64,000 nt of DNA, from contig JAEUBA010000021.1 in the NCBI GenBank assembly GCA_018257865.1, forward strand, positions 248,001-312,000, in the 5' to 3' direction. Below, one piece after another: positions 30,563-41,437 of the stretch; the stretch's first letter is position 1, and every line of letters begins with the position of its first letter. Below the pieces are notes generated by a model. That model did no database searches and was not told the DNA's origin. It saw only the letters and a program-made list of their open reading frames with translations. Both the position numbers and the translations under genes were made by a program. The stretch is from Stereocaulon alpinum (taxonomy: Eukaryota; Ascomycota; Lecanoromycetes; Lecanorales; Stereocaulaceae).

Positions 30563-32554
30563 TCATCTGGCATCATCATCCTTTTCCATTTCGTAGAAGA
30601 GCATGTACACTTCTTTCTGCATAGCTAGCACGTCGGACGTCTTGCATTCTTTGATTTTGTCGTCGCTGATGCGCCACCAGCGATCCGCGGGTCGTTTCCT
30701 TCGCTTGAGGCGATTGACATCCAGTAAGGAGGTCGGCTTGCTGGCGCTCGCGGTACTTGGCCTCGGCTCGATTTCTGCCGAACGTCGGTTCTTAGCAGTG
30801 TCAATAGCTGGTGGGGGAAGGCTTTGTATTGTTGAGCTTTCTGAGGTGCGAGGCGCAGTTGCTTCTGAGACTAATCCGGATGATGGCCGTGTGGATGGTA
30901 GTGACTGTGATGCCGAAGAGGCTGAAGGCGAAGGCGAGGCTGTGGACGGTGAAGCCACTTCGGCAACGCTTGGGCTCGACTTTGGAGTCCCGTGCTCAAG
31001 AGATCGAGAAGAGTCGACAGATACCTTTGGGCTCTGTAGCTTCGACTTGGACTGAGCCGGAGTACCAGATGCACCGTATGGACCAGAAGAGCTGTCCACG
31101 TGCGGTGTTGAATAAGGCGCGTATAGATGCTGTCTTCGGAATGTTTCGTAGTGGCCATTGTTGTGTGTGCCCTTGTGGGTGACCATGCCAAGCAGTTTGT
31201 AGTTTCTGCGGTTTAAAATGCCACCTACGGGAAATCTCTCCGGAAACGACAACTTTGCCAGATTCTTTGTCGAGCTGCTTCGTGGATCATACATTGACCT
31301 CGATAGGTGTATTACCAGTACTTTGGGGAAAGAAGTGATCTCGACATGGCGTGCTATTCTTCGCTTTGGCGCGGATTTGGAATCAGGCAGCTCAACACCT
31401 TCTGGCCCTTTCTCAGGATCTTCCTCTAACGCTTTCCGCAATTTTGCTATCCGTGACTCTACCACATTTCTTTGCTCTTCAGATCTTGCACTGTCGCGAT
31501 TCTTAGAGAATATCTCAACGGCATGGACAAGACGACATTTGTCGCATTTGTAGTCATCGATGTATTCAGTCTTGAAATGAGCATCAAAGCATTCGTTTAG
31601 AGTAGTCGAGCTCTTCTGTGGGACTGTGAGGTTGAGCATCACAAATGTTGTGGGACTTGCTTTGGGTACGAATTTGCAGTATTGGCATTCGGTACGCGCT
31701 GTCGTTTGACCTTCAAGCGGGAAGCCCTCCTCTTCTTCTTTCAACGTATCTAGCTCGGCGTCCTTTGCAGGCTCCATGGCGGTTGGCGCATTCGTGGTGA
31801 AGTGGTCCAAGTCTGATGGTATATTCTCATTCAAATCGCTGTCTTCTTGCAATGAAGTGGAAGATAGTTGGGCATTCTCTGCACTTGACGCATCGGCATT
31901 CTGTACCTTTCTTGCCCGCTTGCGGGCTTCTCTTCCAGCATGATACTCCTCGGACAATCGTTCTGCTACGATCTGGAGTAGCTCCTGCGCGTCCTGCTGT
32001 GACTTGCTTATCCTAGTCTCAAAGGCATGTTCCAGCACTTGGATGAATTTTGCGGCAGATATTGTTTTTCTGTAGATTGGGCGCTCATTCAACCTGTCTA
32101 TCATACTCTTCAATCCTTTTGTCACCTCGCCACTCTGCAGGCTCACCAGCTTCCTACTATCCACCTCCTTACCGCTGTTGTCGACTAGTGGCACCATTGA
32201 GTAGACATCGGGCCCTCCTAATTCCCTCCGATGCAACTCCCGTATGAGGTATAATCGTAGGTCGCCGATTCCGGCCAAAGATTGTAGAATGGAGTTGATG
32301 AAGCAGTCGTTTGCAGGGTTGAACAAGCCTACGATGCCCTTCTTTCTGGTGCTCGCTGAGGTTGAGGAGGAGTCGCCATCGATTAGGTAGTTGGGGTTGA
32401 AGAAGTAGACAAGGGCGACTGCAGCAAGTGATGCGCTTGCTGCATAGGTGAGGACAGTGAGTGGTCTGTCTGGCATTCTGGTTGCTATCGCCTGGCCATT
32501 GCTGCAACTGAGTGGATGTGAATATATGGCCTGTCTGGGTAGGAGGCTTCTCAT
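30563..32554 (-). CDS. Membrane-anchored ubiquitin C-terminal hydrolase (USP)
   Basis: Cysteine deubiquitinase of 663 residues, single exon. Residues 32-52 (LTVLTYAASASLAAVALVYF) are an N-terminal membrane anchor; relatives with this layout include yeast Ubp16 and animal USP30 of the mitochondrial outer membrane, and yeast Ubp1, so an outer-mitochondrial or ER site is inferred. The Cys box is GLFNPANDCFINSILQSLAG with Cys84; the usual GNTC is ANDC, with the oxyanion Asn kept. The zinc-ribbon pairs are CQYC and CDKC. The His box is THNNGHYETF and the final WWRISDDKIKE supplies the acidic partner. Between His box and the end lies a 130-residue Ser/Pro-rich insertion. Head-to-head with mitochondrial bL9m (335 bp between starts). 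Confidence 0.92.
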   Translation of the reverse strand: MRSLLPRQAIYSHPLSCSNGQAIATRMPDRPLTVLTYAASASLAAVALVYFFNPNYLIDGDSSSTSASTRKKGIVGLFNPANDCFINSILQSLAGIGDLRLYLIRELHRRELGGPDVYSMVPLVDNSGKEVDSRKLVSLQSGEVTKGLKSMIDRLNERPIYRKTISAAKFIQVLEHAFETRISKSQQDAQELLQIVAERLSEEYHAGREARKRARKVQNADASSAENAQLSSTSLQEDSDLNENIPSDLDHFTTNAPTAMEPAKDAELDTLKEEEEGFPLEGQTTARTECQYCKFVPKASPTTFVMLNLTVPQKSSTTLNECFDAHFKTEYIDDYKCDKCRLVHAVEIFSKNRDSARSEEQRNVVESRIAKLRKALEEDPEKGPEGVELPDSKSAPKRRIARHVEITSFPKVLVIHLSRSMYDPRSSSTKNLAKLSFPERFPVGGILNRRNYKLLGMVTHKGTHNNGHYETFRRQHLYAPYSTPHVDSSSGPYGASGTPAQSKSKLQSPKVSVDSSRSLEHGTPKSSPSVAEVASPSTASPSPSASSASQSLPSTRPSSGLVSEATAPRTSESSTIQSLPPPAIDTAKNRRSAEIEPRPSTASASKPTSLLDVNRLKRRKRPADRWWRISDDKIKECKTSDVLAMQKEVYMLFYEMEKDDDAR

Positions 32555-32889
32555 TCAATATCTTATTTTGGAGGCCGGCGGAACGCTTTGAGGACGGGAT
32601 AGCGACTGCTAATTGATACGCGCGACTAAGGAGTAAGGTCTCTTCAGGCAGATGTTTGATGGCAAGATAAGCCAAAGATCCCGAGCTCTTTCTCGCTGAC
32701 TATTTGCTGCGTAGCTGTGTCAATTGATTGGACGTGGGCAAAGTACTGTTGGAGTGGTAGGCCTCGGTCATTCCTCCCCGCTAAGATTCGCCAAGAATTC
32801 TGCATGGCATTCTAGATTTATGTTTTGCCAAGCATCAATTGCCATCTTTCTGGTGCAATACTGAGAAGCTCCACCTCTCCGCTATAGCC
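32555..32889. promoter_or_regulatory. Shared divergent promoter
   Basis: A 335 bp interval between the starts of the ubiquitin hydrolase and bL9m genes must carry both promoters; no specific element stands out. Confidence 0.4.
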
Positions 32890-33880
32890 ATGGCGGGGCT
32901 CTTAAGCTCGGCTAGAAACCCTCTTTGTTTGGCTTGCACTCGAAGACTAGCAAGAGATCTTTCACAGTCATGGTCCCCCTTTTATACACAAGTACGGGGC
33001 AAGAAGAAGACCGCAAAGCGACCTACTACAATTAAGGTCAAGCTATTGGAGGACATCAAAGGCTATGGGAAGCAAGGTGATACGGACCCACCGTGGTAGG
33101 GTACTAGTTGACTAATGCTGTAGCTACAGGTTCATTTACTCTTGTCGAGCCTGGTCGAATGCGAAACGCATGGTTCCCACGCCAGAAGGCCGAATATGTG
33201 ACAATCTCCACTCTACAGGGCCTGAAACCAAAGGAGGTAGTTGCTGAGAGAGACTTCACGTTCGGTATGACGAAGGAGAAAATAGCCGAAGCAGTGCCAG
33301 CCGAGAAGGAGCAGGAGGTGGAGGCTCCGACGGTTCAAACAAAGACAAAGCTTTTACCAGTATCTCTGCCCCTTCGGACCTATAGGATAGACAAATGCTA
33401 ACATGGAAAAAGCCTGAACGAGCTACCGAGATCATGGAGTCATTGCTGCCAAGCCATGTTGTATTCTACAGAACCCCCATCCCCACTTCCGAGGAGGACA
33501 CGCCTGAACCACCGCCCAGTCGACCTCGAAGAGCAGCGAGCTCTGCAGCAGCAGAACTTGATGCCGCCTCAGAACCGTTGCCGAAGCCTCCAAAGCCTCA
33601 ACTAGCTAAGATATTTGGCTCCGTGGCTACAGCAGATGTCGCAGACTCATTCAAGGCTGTTTTGGATCAGACCGAAGAAGGTTCCCGTGTAGTGCTAGGT
33701 GCAGAAGACATTAAATTTCTGGAAACAGAGCATATGGAAGGTGCTGAGCCACAGGAGACTGGCATTGAAGGAGGCAGAATAAAAGCATTAGGCGACTTCC
33801 AGGTGGAGGCCAGAGTGAAGGGTGGAGACACAGTCATACGGACGGTGAGCGTAAGAGCGCAGGAAGACGATGAACAATAA
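32890..33880 (+). CDS. MRPL50: Mitochondrial ribosomal protein bL9m
   Basis: Large-subunit mitoribosome protein of 294 residues. Exons 32890-33076, 33130-33359 and 33413-33880. The start sits in a strong CCATGGCG context and opens a mitochondrial presequence (MAGLLSSARNPLCLACTRRL). The bL9 N-domain follows the family pattern: IKVKLLEDIKGYGKQGSFTL, then VEPGRMRNAWFPRQKAEYVT. The C-terminal part carries a Pro-rich insertion (EEDTPEPPPSRPRRA) before KIFGSVATADVADSFKAV, the usual position of the C-domain. The second intron is inferred from GTATCT and an AAAAAG acceptor close after a CTAAC branch-like site; without it a stop follows at RTYRIDKC. Family secure, third exon boundary moderately so. 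Confidence 0.88.
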
Positions 33881-34632
33881 ACTAGTCGGCATTCGTAGGC
33901 TTGATGGGTGTGGAGACGTTGTCGTCATATGTATCAAAATGTTGGGAACCTTTTCTACATGTGGCGTTACTGCGCATGACTGTAGCAACTGATGATATTG
34001 TGTCCTATGGCCATAGTTGCTCCTCACACCGGTGATTGAACGTTCGTCGTTCGCATATACTTTTCCGGCAGAACGACAACAGTGCTTGCACCTTCCTGTT
34101 CAGATGCTTCCTCGTATTTGCTGATTAGTTGGCCAAGGAAGTCAGAGGCCTCGGTGGCTTGATAAGCTGGGAAGGTATAAGGTATTTTTAGCACGAGTAA
34201 GGGTAAGGGTAAGGGTATGCAACTAGAGGAGCCCTGAGCGGGGACCGTTTGAGGCGCGAAAGATCAAAGATTTTAGCTCCGAATATTTGTGAGACAGCAA
34301 ACAAAACCCAAGGATCCCTCTCCTACTACATTACTGTCTTTATTCAGAGTCACTTGTCTGTGGTTTTACACACATCACGGCCATTTCATACCCATTGGTA
34401 ACTCCTGTCATTCCAGTCTAGATTCTCCAACGGTTTTCAACGGTCTTTATCTCAGTGGATAGCTAACGGCGCAGCGCGTACCACACAACTGCTGTCCTTT
34501 CCATTGACTTGACGGTCTGATGGATTCGTTCTTCTGCTCACGTGTCCATTGATTTCGCCGTCGCTTCCTGGCCCTTGACGTCGCTTACATACCCAAGTCC
34601 GGGAATCCCCGGACGTCCACTCGCTTGCAACC
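33881..34632. other. Spacer
   Basis: No gene in 752 bp between bL9m and the CSC1-type channel, except the short GGGTAA repeat noted separately. Confidence 0.6.
34196..34218. repeat. (GGGTAA)n repeat
   Basis: About three and a half copies of GGGTAA. It resembles but is not the TTAGGG/CCCTAA telomere unit. Confidence 0.8.
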
Positions 34633-37600
34633 ATGTCTACAATCCCACCCAGTGGATCGAATGGAGTGGGCCAACAGGATTGTAACGGCAAGGAGGGTGC
34701 CCAGCAGTTATTATGCCTAATTGCCAATCCTTTCTCTTCGCAGGTAAACTACTCAGCAATCTTTGCAACAAGACGAGACGCTGACCACCTTCTGTTCAGT
34801 TGAAACAGACGTCCGTCTTCTCTGCCCTGGGCTATTCTCTCGGTTCGATGGTCCTGATTACCCTGTTGTTCTCCCTCCTACGACCCCACAACTCAGTCGT
34901 ATACGCCCCAAAAACGAAGTACGCCGACACTAAGCATGCGCCTCCACACATTGGTAAGGGCATGTTTGCGTGGTTCATGCCTGTTACTACACTCAATGAG
35001 GCTGAAATGGTGGAGAAAATCGGGCTTGATGGCACGGTGTTCCTTAGGTTCACGAGGATGTGCAGGAACTTGTTCGCTATTATATCAGTAATTGCCGTCG
35101 CGGTCCTCATACCAGCCAATGTGATCAGTAGCCGCAGGAACGACGCATGGAAGTCATTTCAGGTTTCAAAAGAGAGCTTCTGGGTTACGAGTACGCCGCA
35201 ATTCGTCGCTGGTGGAGCTCTTTGGGTACATGTCGTTAGTGCCTACATTATAAACATCCTTGTGGCCTTCTTCCTCTGGCGGAATTACGTGGTAGTCACT
35301 CGATTGAGAAGACAGTATTTTGAAAGTGCGGAATATCTTCAAAGCCTGCATTCGAGAACCTTGATGTTCACAGACATCCCGCCGGCCTCACGAACGGACG
35401 AAGGTATACTACGTTTGTCAGACGAAGTGGAGCATACAGCTGGGTTGCCACGAGCGGCAATAGCACGCAATGTCAAGGAGTTGCCTCATTTGATTGAGGA
35501 ACACCAAGAAGCCATTCGAGAGCTAGAGGCAGTCTTGGCAAAGTATCTCAAGAATCCGGACAAATTGCCCTTAAATCGGCCTACTATACGGCCCTCGAAG
35601 AAGTATCGCAAGGAGAATGGTAGCCAGAAAGTTGACGCAATCGACTATTTGACTGAACGAGTCAGTGAGCTTGAAGTAGAAATCAAGTATGTACGGGAGT
35701 CAATTGATAAGAGAAACCCTATGGCATTTGGATTTGCAAGCTATGAGAGGATCGAAGACGCACACACAGTGGCTTACGCTGCTAAACATAAGCACCCGAA
35801 AGGCACCAGGATCAGACTCGCACCGAGACCAAACGATCTAATCTGGAAGAACCTCCCTCTGTCCAAGAAGGAGAGGAATTGGAAACGATTCATCAACAAT
35901 TTCTGGATAGGTATCCTAACGCTGATTTGGATAGCCCCTAACGCTTTAATCGCTATCTTCTTAACCAACTTGAGCAATCTTGCGAACATTTGGCCAGGCT
36001 TTCAGCACAATTTCCAGAGGCACCCTACCATCTGGTCTATAGTACAGGGTATTGCCTCTCCAACGCTGACATCCCTGGTCTATCTTATCCTCCCAATCAT
36101 CTTCAGACGGCTGTCCATCCACGCCGGCGACACCACAAAGACCTCCCGAGAACGACATGTTACCACCAAACTGTTCGCATTCTTCGTCTTCAACAACCTG
36201 GTCGTCTTCTCTGCTTTCTCAGCCATATTCGTCTTCGTCTCCACGGTCATTGCCAATCGACACAAGCACCAGGGCGTCTGGGATGCTATCAAGAATGGCT
36301 ACTTCTTCTTTAATATGTTGACCGCCCTTTGCGAGATTACGCCGTACTGGCTCACCTGGCTCCTGCAACGCCAGCTCGGTGCGGCAGCGGACCTCGCCCA
36401 AATATTCAATCTCACATGGGGCTGGTTTATGCGGACGTTCTTCACCCCAACACCTCGCCAAACCATTTCATGGACCGCACCACCTCCTATGGAATACGCT
36501 GTCTACTACAACTACTTCCTCTTCTACGCCACCATAGCTCTTTGCTTCGTCACCCTCCAGCCTTTAGTTGTCCCTGTCACTGCTTTCTATTTTGCCGTGG
36601 ACTACTGGTTGAAGAAATATCTCCTGCTCTACGTGCTCGTTACCAAGACGGAATCAGGTGGTCAATTCTGGCGAATAATATTCAACCGTTTCGTCTTCGC
36701 CACCATACTTGCCGACATGATCATTGCCCTGGTTCTAAAGGCCCAAGGCACATGGACTATGGTTGCCGTCATGGGGGCCCTGCCTCTTCTCCTTATCGGC
36801 TTCAAAATTTATTGTGCCAAGACCTTTGCCGACCAGAACAAGTTCTACACTAAAGCCACTCTCAAAGATCCCGAAAACATGACCGATGGAGGGCATAAGA
36901 TTCATCGAAATGACCGCGTATCGACCAAATTCGGTCATCCAGCCCTATACGCCAAACTCTGGACACCAATGGTGCACGCCAAAGCCGAACACATTGTTGG
37001 TGACTTGCTACACGGTAGACTCAACCGAGAAAGTCTTCAAGCCCAGGTTGGCTATAGCGACAGAGCGATAGATATGGATCCCATGTCACAGCAATACCCA
37101 GGCAAGACCGTAGGCTTTGCTCCTGACAGCAAGAAGAGAGAGCTCTTCGAAATTGTGCCAGAAGCCCAGCTCGACTTCAACTACTACAAAACCCGAAATG
37201 ACTTTTCAGAAGAGCACGGCGGCGATGGCGAACTGTACGGTCGACCCGTCGATCTCATTAGCGAACGAAGCACCACGCCTCGATCATTCATGACAAGAGA
37301 CGGTACCTCGCCTCCATCCTCGCGCGCATCTAGCCCTGGACACGAAGGCTTCGTCCTCTCCCCACAGCAAATCCGAGAACAACGGCAACTCCAAGCAATA
37401 CACCCCGCCTTCCGGGACCAATCAGTCCACGACCTGAGCCAGCGGCGGCATATGTACAAAAGTAGCAACGAAAGCGGAAACAACTTACTAAGCGGTGCTC
37501 AACAGCCCGCCGGCTTCGCCGAACCAGAGGAAGTGGGTAGAGAGCAATATGGACTTGATAGATGGCGCACGGGAGGGACGGCGTATACGGGTGTTCCGAT

Positions 37601-37658
37601 GCAGGAACCTGATCAGGGGCTGGATTATGATTATTATAGAGGGAGGAGGGCTGTATAG
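34633..37658 (+). CDS. CSC1/OSCA-type stress-gated cation channel (DUF221)
   Basis: Polytopic membrane protein of 989 residues related to yeast Csc1/Rsn1/Phm7 and plant OSCA mechanosensitive channels; plasma-membrane calcium-permeable channel or scramblase-like role by family. Exons 34633-34743 and 34800-37658; the frame of exon 2 begins with TTG, so the ATG in exon 1 (MSTIPPSGSNGVGQQ) is needed. Landmarks: N-terminal segment VFSALGYSLGSMVLITLLFS, the LFAIISVIAVAVLIPANVIS helix, a long cytosolic loop with RRQYFESAEYLQSLHSRTLM and MAFGFASYERIEDAH, then the core helices NFWIGILTLIWIAPNALIAI, IASPTLTSLVYLILPIIF, YYNYFLFYATIALCFVTLQP and ILADMIIALVLKAQGTWTM. The C-terminal 200 residues are a disordered Ser/Gln/Arg tail. 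Intact. Confidence 0.94.
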
Positions 37659-38022
37659 ATGAGGATGATGATATGAACATATTTTTGGCAACTTTATGAG
37701 GACTGGGAGGGGGGGGTTTGTTTTTGCATAGCGTGGGGGTGATGAGGTTGGCTTTTTGCGTTTACATGGGGAGCGTGGGTAGTGCAGCGCAGCCGCTGTT
37801 GGAGAAAGGACGAACAATGACTTCGTCTAGCAATAAGTTTTTTTCAGTCCCATGCCAGCAATGGATTATAGAGTGTAACGTGATTCATTCATCCGGCTCC
37901 CTCCAGAAGCCATGCGTTAAAGTACTAGAACAAGCCTATCCCTATCCAACGCTGCATCCCCATGCAATTCATCATTCATACCCATTACTAACACCATCTT
38001 ACATCCCAGCCCCATCCCAACA
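37659..38022. other. Convergent 3' spacer
   Basis: No gene in 364 bp between converging genes. Confidence 0.6.
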
Positions 38023-41000
38023 TCACAAAAACTCATCATCCATCATCCTCAAATCCGGCCCCCAACTCGGCCTCGCTATCCTCGCATCCCTAGACACCGG
38101 CACCTTCCCTCCCCCGCCCCCCTCCCCATCCCCCCCAAAAACGAACCCAACAACCCACCCCACTAACCCCGCAACCACCCTCACCAGCACCCTCAACACC
38201 CACCACAAACTCCCCAACCCCGTCTGCCTGTACAGAACTTTGAAAAGTACGAACGGCGGCCTCGGCGCATTAATGTCTACGCCGTAGCCGCTCATGCTAG
38301 ATGCGTAAAGTGGATGGCAGTATGTGGCTCGGGCCCAAAGTTCGAGGTAGAGGAGGGTAAATAAGAGGGCTGTGATAGCGCCTAGGCGGGTGGGGTGGGG
38401 GAAATGGGACTGGGAGGGGAAGTGGTAGAGGCGGGGGATGGGGAGGGTGAGGGTGGTGAAGGATTTGGGGATATTGGGGAGGGAGGTGGTGGGAGAGAGG
38501 CCGGGACAGCCGCAGTTGTGGCAGGGATAGAGGAAGTCGTGGATTGGACCGGCTTCGTTGCATTCGGAGTCGGCGTTTTGGTTGTGGTGGGTGAGGGTGC
38601 GGGTTCGGTTTGGTCCTGTGGGGGAGGAGATGGACTGTTCGAGGAGGGCGAGTTGTTTTTTTGAGGCACGGATTGAAGGGGCGAGGTTTGTGAGGCGGGT
38701 TAGGAGGTGCGTGTAGGATTGGAGGTCGGTTAGGCGGGAGGGGTTGAAGGAGGTGGAGGTAGTGGATGTTGTCGTTAGGGCTCCTTGGGAGGAGGACGAG
38801 GGGTCGGTAGTTTCTTCTTCTGCAGATGGCGGAGTGGGTGCGAGGAGAGTGGAGAAGTCGGTGTCGTTTGCTATTAATTCTTCTAGGGATTGGATTGTTG
38901 AGTCGCCTAGGTGGAGGGTAGGATCTTCGTCTTCATCCAACTCGGAGGGATTAGTGGTAGATTTGATATGTTTGCCGGATTTGGCGTCATTGAGGATTTC
39001 TTCAAGAGCTGATTTAGGCCGTGGAGGTCCTGAATACTTTAGGGGAGCTTGATTTTGTAGTTTAGGTCGCTCGGTGATGGTGTTCGGACTTAACCTACGA
39101 ATCAATTCTGTGGCCCCAAGTTTTGCGGTAGTGTGGAGTTGCTTTTCTTCCAAGTCACCGTCCGGTGTTGGCATTGGAGGTCCACGACCGCCTGTAGGGA
39201 GTGGCGTATCAATCCAAGCTCCAGTAACGAGAGGCGTCTTAAGGTTCATGTTCGACTTTGAAGGAAGTGGCGTGTCTCCCATCGTCTGGTCAACCCAAGC
39301 ACCCGTTATGACGGGTGTTTTGAGGTTGCTGGATGACTTGGCTATCTGCGGTGCCTGTTCCACCTGCTCTTCGTTTTCCGCTGGTAAGAGTTTCTCCAAT
39401 TCTAGATCTTTCGTAGGGCTAGGACTCTCGCTGCTCGCCTTTGCAAGCCTTTTAAGGAGATCGTGTGAGTCTTTGCGCTCATGACTTGGTGGCACGGAGG
39501 TCACTATTTTCTCTTCCGACTCTGCACCCTTATCATCTGCAGCCGATCGATCATGAGATTTGTTTCTGTGAATGACTATTGGTGTATCCGGGATTTGTTC
39601 GCCAGTGTCTTCGACTGTATCCTCCAGGTTGTTAGCCAGATCTGAGTCTCGAACTTCTGACTTTAGCGATGAAAGTCCCGATGAATGTTTTCGCCGAAGA
39701 GCTGCGTGGGGACCATTATCATCCTTCACCCCATTCTCCTCAGCAGATCTGCTAGGCGGCCTTCGTCGCAACAGCTCATCAGAGCCCTTCTCGCGTAGCT
39801 CGCCTAGTCGATTTGTTGTGACAGCTCTCTTCTCAAGGTTCTCGATCTCGCGATCTCGGAACCGATCGAGTGTGCCATTCCGAATGCGGATTGGAGGGCT
39901 GTCAGATACTTGGAATGACCGTCCGGTAAAGTCCTCGTCATTGACTTCCCACTGACGCCTCAGATCTGTAGAACTACTGCGTTGTAAAGCCGTCTTCGGA
40001 GTCGAGTCCCGAGATGATTGAGCTGCCTGTGAAGAGCCTTCCTCTGTGGCTGGTAATGGGACTTGTGCTGCTGCTGCGATCCAATCATCGATAGGCTCAG
40101 CCCATTCGCGTTCCTGCTTTGCGGGGATCATCGGGTCTCCGGACGAACGACGCTTTGGGACGTCTCCTGTAAACCTCCCACTTCTGCTATTGATCCGATT
40201 CAGCCAATCCTTTCCTGGCTTCGCTTTCCTACCCCATGCTTTTGGAATGTTGACAGAGGGGTCTGACCCTCTATGACTTAGACTTCCTGCACTGAACGCA
40301 CTTCCCAAGGATTCGTTGCTTCCGTTCCGGCGCTGAAGATTCTCTACAGTCAGACCAACTTTTTCTCCCACACGCGCCTTGCTGAACACTTTTGCTCCCT
40401 CTTTCAGCGCACCAAGCCTCTGCAGATCTCTGGCATATTGTGACGAGCCGCTGTCAACAGATGTATCCGTGATGTTCTCCGTGTAATCGACGCCAGATTC
40501 ACTATCTGATTCGTGTGCGACGTTCTCCTTGTCATTGGCGCCGTCGTGCGCATGGGGGCTGTCACTAGTAGGGCCTCGTGGTGATGCTCGTCGTGAAGCC
40601 TTCAGCGATATAGGAGAGGCCGAGTGCTGTATCCTCTGTAGCCGCAGACGATCAAAGTCCTGTGATCTGTCTTGCTCATTGAATTCATATCCATCACCAT
40701 CCTCCATATTCTCAACGGAATCCTCCTGCGCTAAATTCTCTTCCTCTACGATTCGTTGATATGCCTCAGCGTAGCCACGACCAGGAGACGATTCAGAGGC
40801 TACAGGTGATGTTATCAGGGTTTGACGTCCTCTTGGCGGACTTGGTGTTCGAGTGCGCGTCAGGCTTTGCGCTGGCTTGTTAGGAGACGGAGTCTTCTTG
40901 CTCGAGTTGGTCTGGGCCGCACGCGGCTTCAGCGATTGCTCAGAATGTCTGCGACTTGAGGATGAGTTGAAGGGAGGTCGTTTATTCTCATCGTTGATGC

Positions 41001-41265
41001 GGGGTGTATTTTTCAGGGATCCTGCGACTGATCGTCCATTGCTCAACACTTGCCGAGGCTTTGCGCGTACTTCTCGACGTGTTGGACTCTTTGGAGGACT
41101 AGGACTGGGTATATAGGAGGTGTTAAGACTATCAGTAAGGAATTCGGGCGGCTGCTGCAACGAGCGTGGTGCACGACGTGAGCCAAACAATGGCTGATCG
41201 CGCCTCAGCCCGTTGACGGGTGGCCCTCGCTGCTTGCCCGGGCGCTCGGGGCTATTTGAAGCCAT
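38023..41265 (-). CDS. Large Ser-rich protein with C-terminal membrane anchor
   Basis: Single-exon frame; from the ATG at 41265 (MASNSPERPGKQRGPPVNGL) it gives 1080 residues. The frame is open further upstream and another ATG at 41352 would add 29 residues; the chosen one best fits a disordered basic start. Residues 1-800 are low-complexity Ser/Pro/Arg/Glu with SPxK/R and TPxR/K motifs, suggesting heavy phosphorylation. Two near-copies of a motif occur around residues 670-720: NLKTPVITGAWVDQTMGDTP and NLKTPLVTGAWIDTPLP. A helical segment LQSYTHLLTRLTNLAPSIRA is followed by a CHNCGCPG Cys cluster, then two hydrophobic helices (LGAITALLFTLLYLELW and WWVLRVLVRVVAGLVGWVVG). I do not recognise the family by name; nuclear-envelope or spindle-pole roles are guesses. 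Confidence 0.8.
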   Translation of the reverse strand: MASNSPERPGKQRGPPVNGLRRDQPLFGSRRAPRSLQQPPEFLTDSLNTSYIPSPSPPKSPTRREVRAKPRQVLSNGRSVAGSLKNTPRINDENKRPPFNSSSSRRHSEQSLKPRAAQTNSSKKTPSPNKPAQSLTRTRTPSPPRGRQTLITSPVASESSPGRGYAEAYQRIVEEENLAQEDSVENMEDGDGYEFNEQDRSQDFDRLRLQRIQHSASPISLKASRRASPRGPTSDSPHAHDGANDKENVAHESDSESGVDYTENITDTSVDSGSSQYARDLQRLGALKEGAKVFSKARVGEKVGLTVENLQRRNGSNESLGSAFSAGSLSHRGSDPSVNIPKAWGRKAKPGKDWLNRINSRSGRFTGDVPKRRSSGDPMIPAKQEREWAEPIDDWIAAAAQVPLPATEEGSSQAAQSSRDSTPKTALQRSSSTDLRRQWEVNDEDFTGRSFQVSDSPPIRIRNGTLDRFRDREIENLEKRAVTTNRLGELREKGSDELLRRRPPSRSAEENGVKDDNGPHAALRRKHSSGLSSLKSEVRDSDLANNLEDTVEDTGEQIPDTPIVIHRNKSHDRSAADDKGAESEEKIVTSVPPSHERKDSHDLLKRLAKASSESPSPTKDLELEKLLPAENEEQVEQAPQIAKSSSNLKTPVITGAWVDQTMGDTPLPSKSNMNLKTPLVTGAWIDTPLPTGGRGPPMPTPDGDLEEKQLHTTAKLGATELIRRLSPNTITERPKLQNQAPLKYSGPPRPKSALEEILNDAKSGKHIKSTTNPSELDEDEDPTLHLGDSTIQSLEELIANDTDFSTLLAPTPPSAEEETTDPSSSSQGALTTTSTTSTSFNPSRLTDLQSYTHLLTRLTNLAPSIRASKKQLALLEQSISSPTGPNRTRTLTHHNQNADSECNEAGPIHDFLYPCHNCGCPGLSPTTSLPNIPKSFTTLTLPIPRLYHFPSQSHFPHPTRLGAITALLFTLLYLELWARATYCHPLYASSMSGYGVDINAPRPPFVLFKVLYRQTGLGSLWWVLRVLVRVVAGLVGWVVGFVFGGDGEGGGGGKVPVSRDARIARPSWGPDLRMMDDEFL

Positions 41266-41437
41266 CGCGTAAGATTGAAGGGAGATGAGTGGTGGTATGT
41301 GTATGTCATTATCAAGGGAAGCACCGTGTTCGTGGAGTCGTGAGATCAACATCGATTGGCGATCCGCAAGGATCACAACTTTGCGATCTCGCGCTTACCA
41401 GAATAAGCGACAGTCTTGGCAACTGTTTCAGATTTGG

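Noticed and set aside
34196..34218. Interstitial telomere repeat
   Set aside because: The unit is GGGTAA, not GGGTTA (TTAGGG); only three to four copies in an ordinary spacer.
38297..38669. Pro/Ser-rich frames inside the large minus-strand gene
   Set aside because: They are shadows of the 1080-residue frame, caused by strong codon bias.
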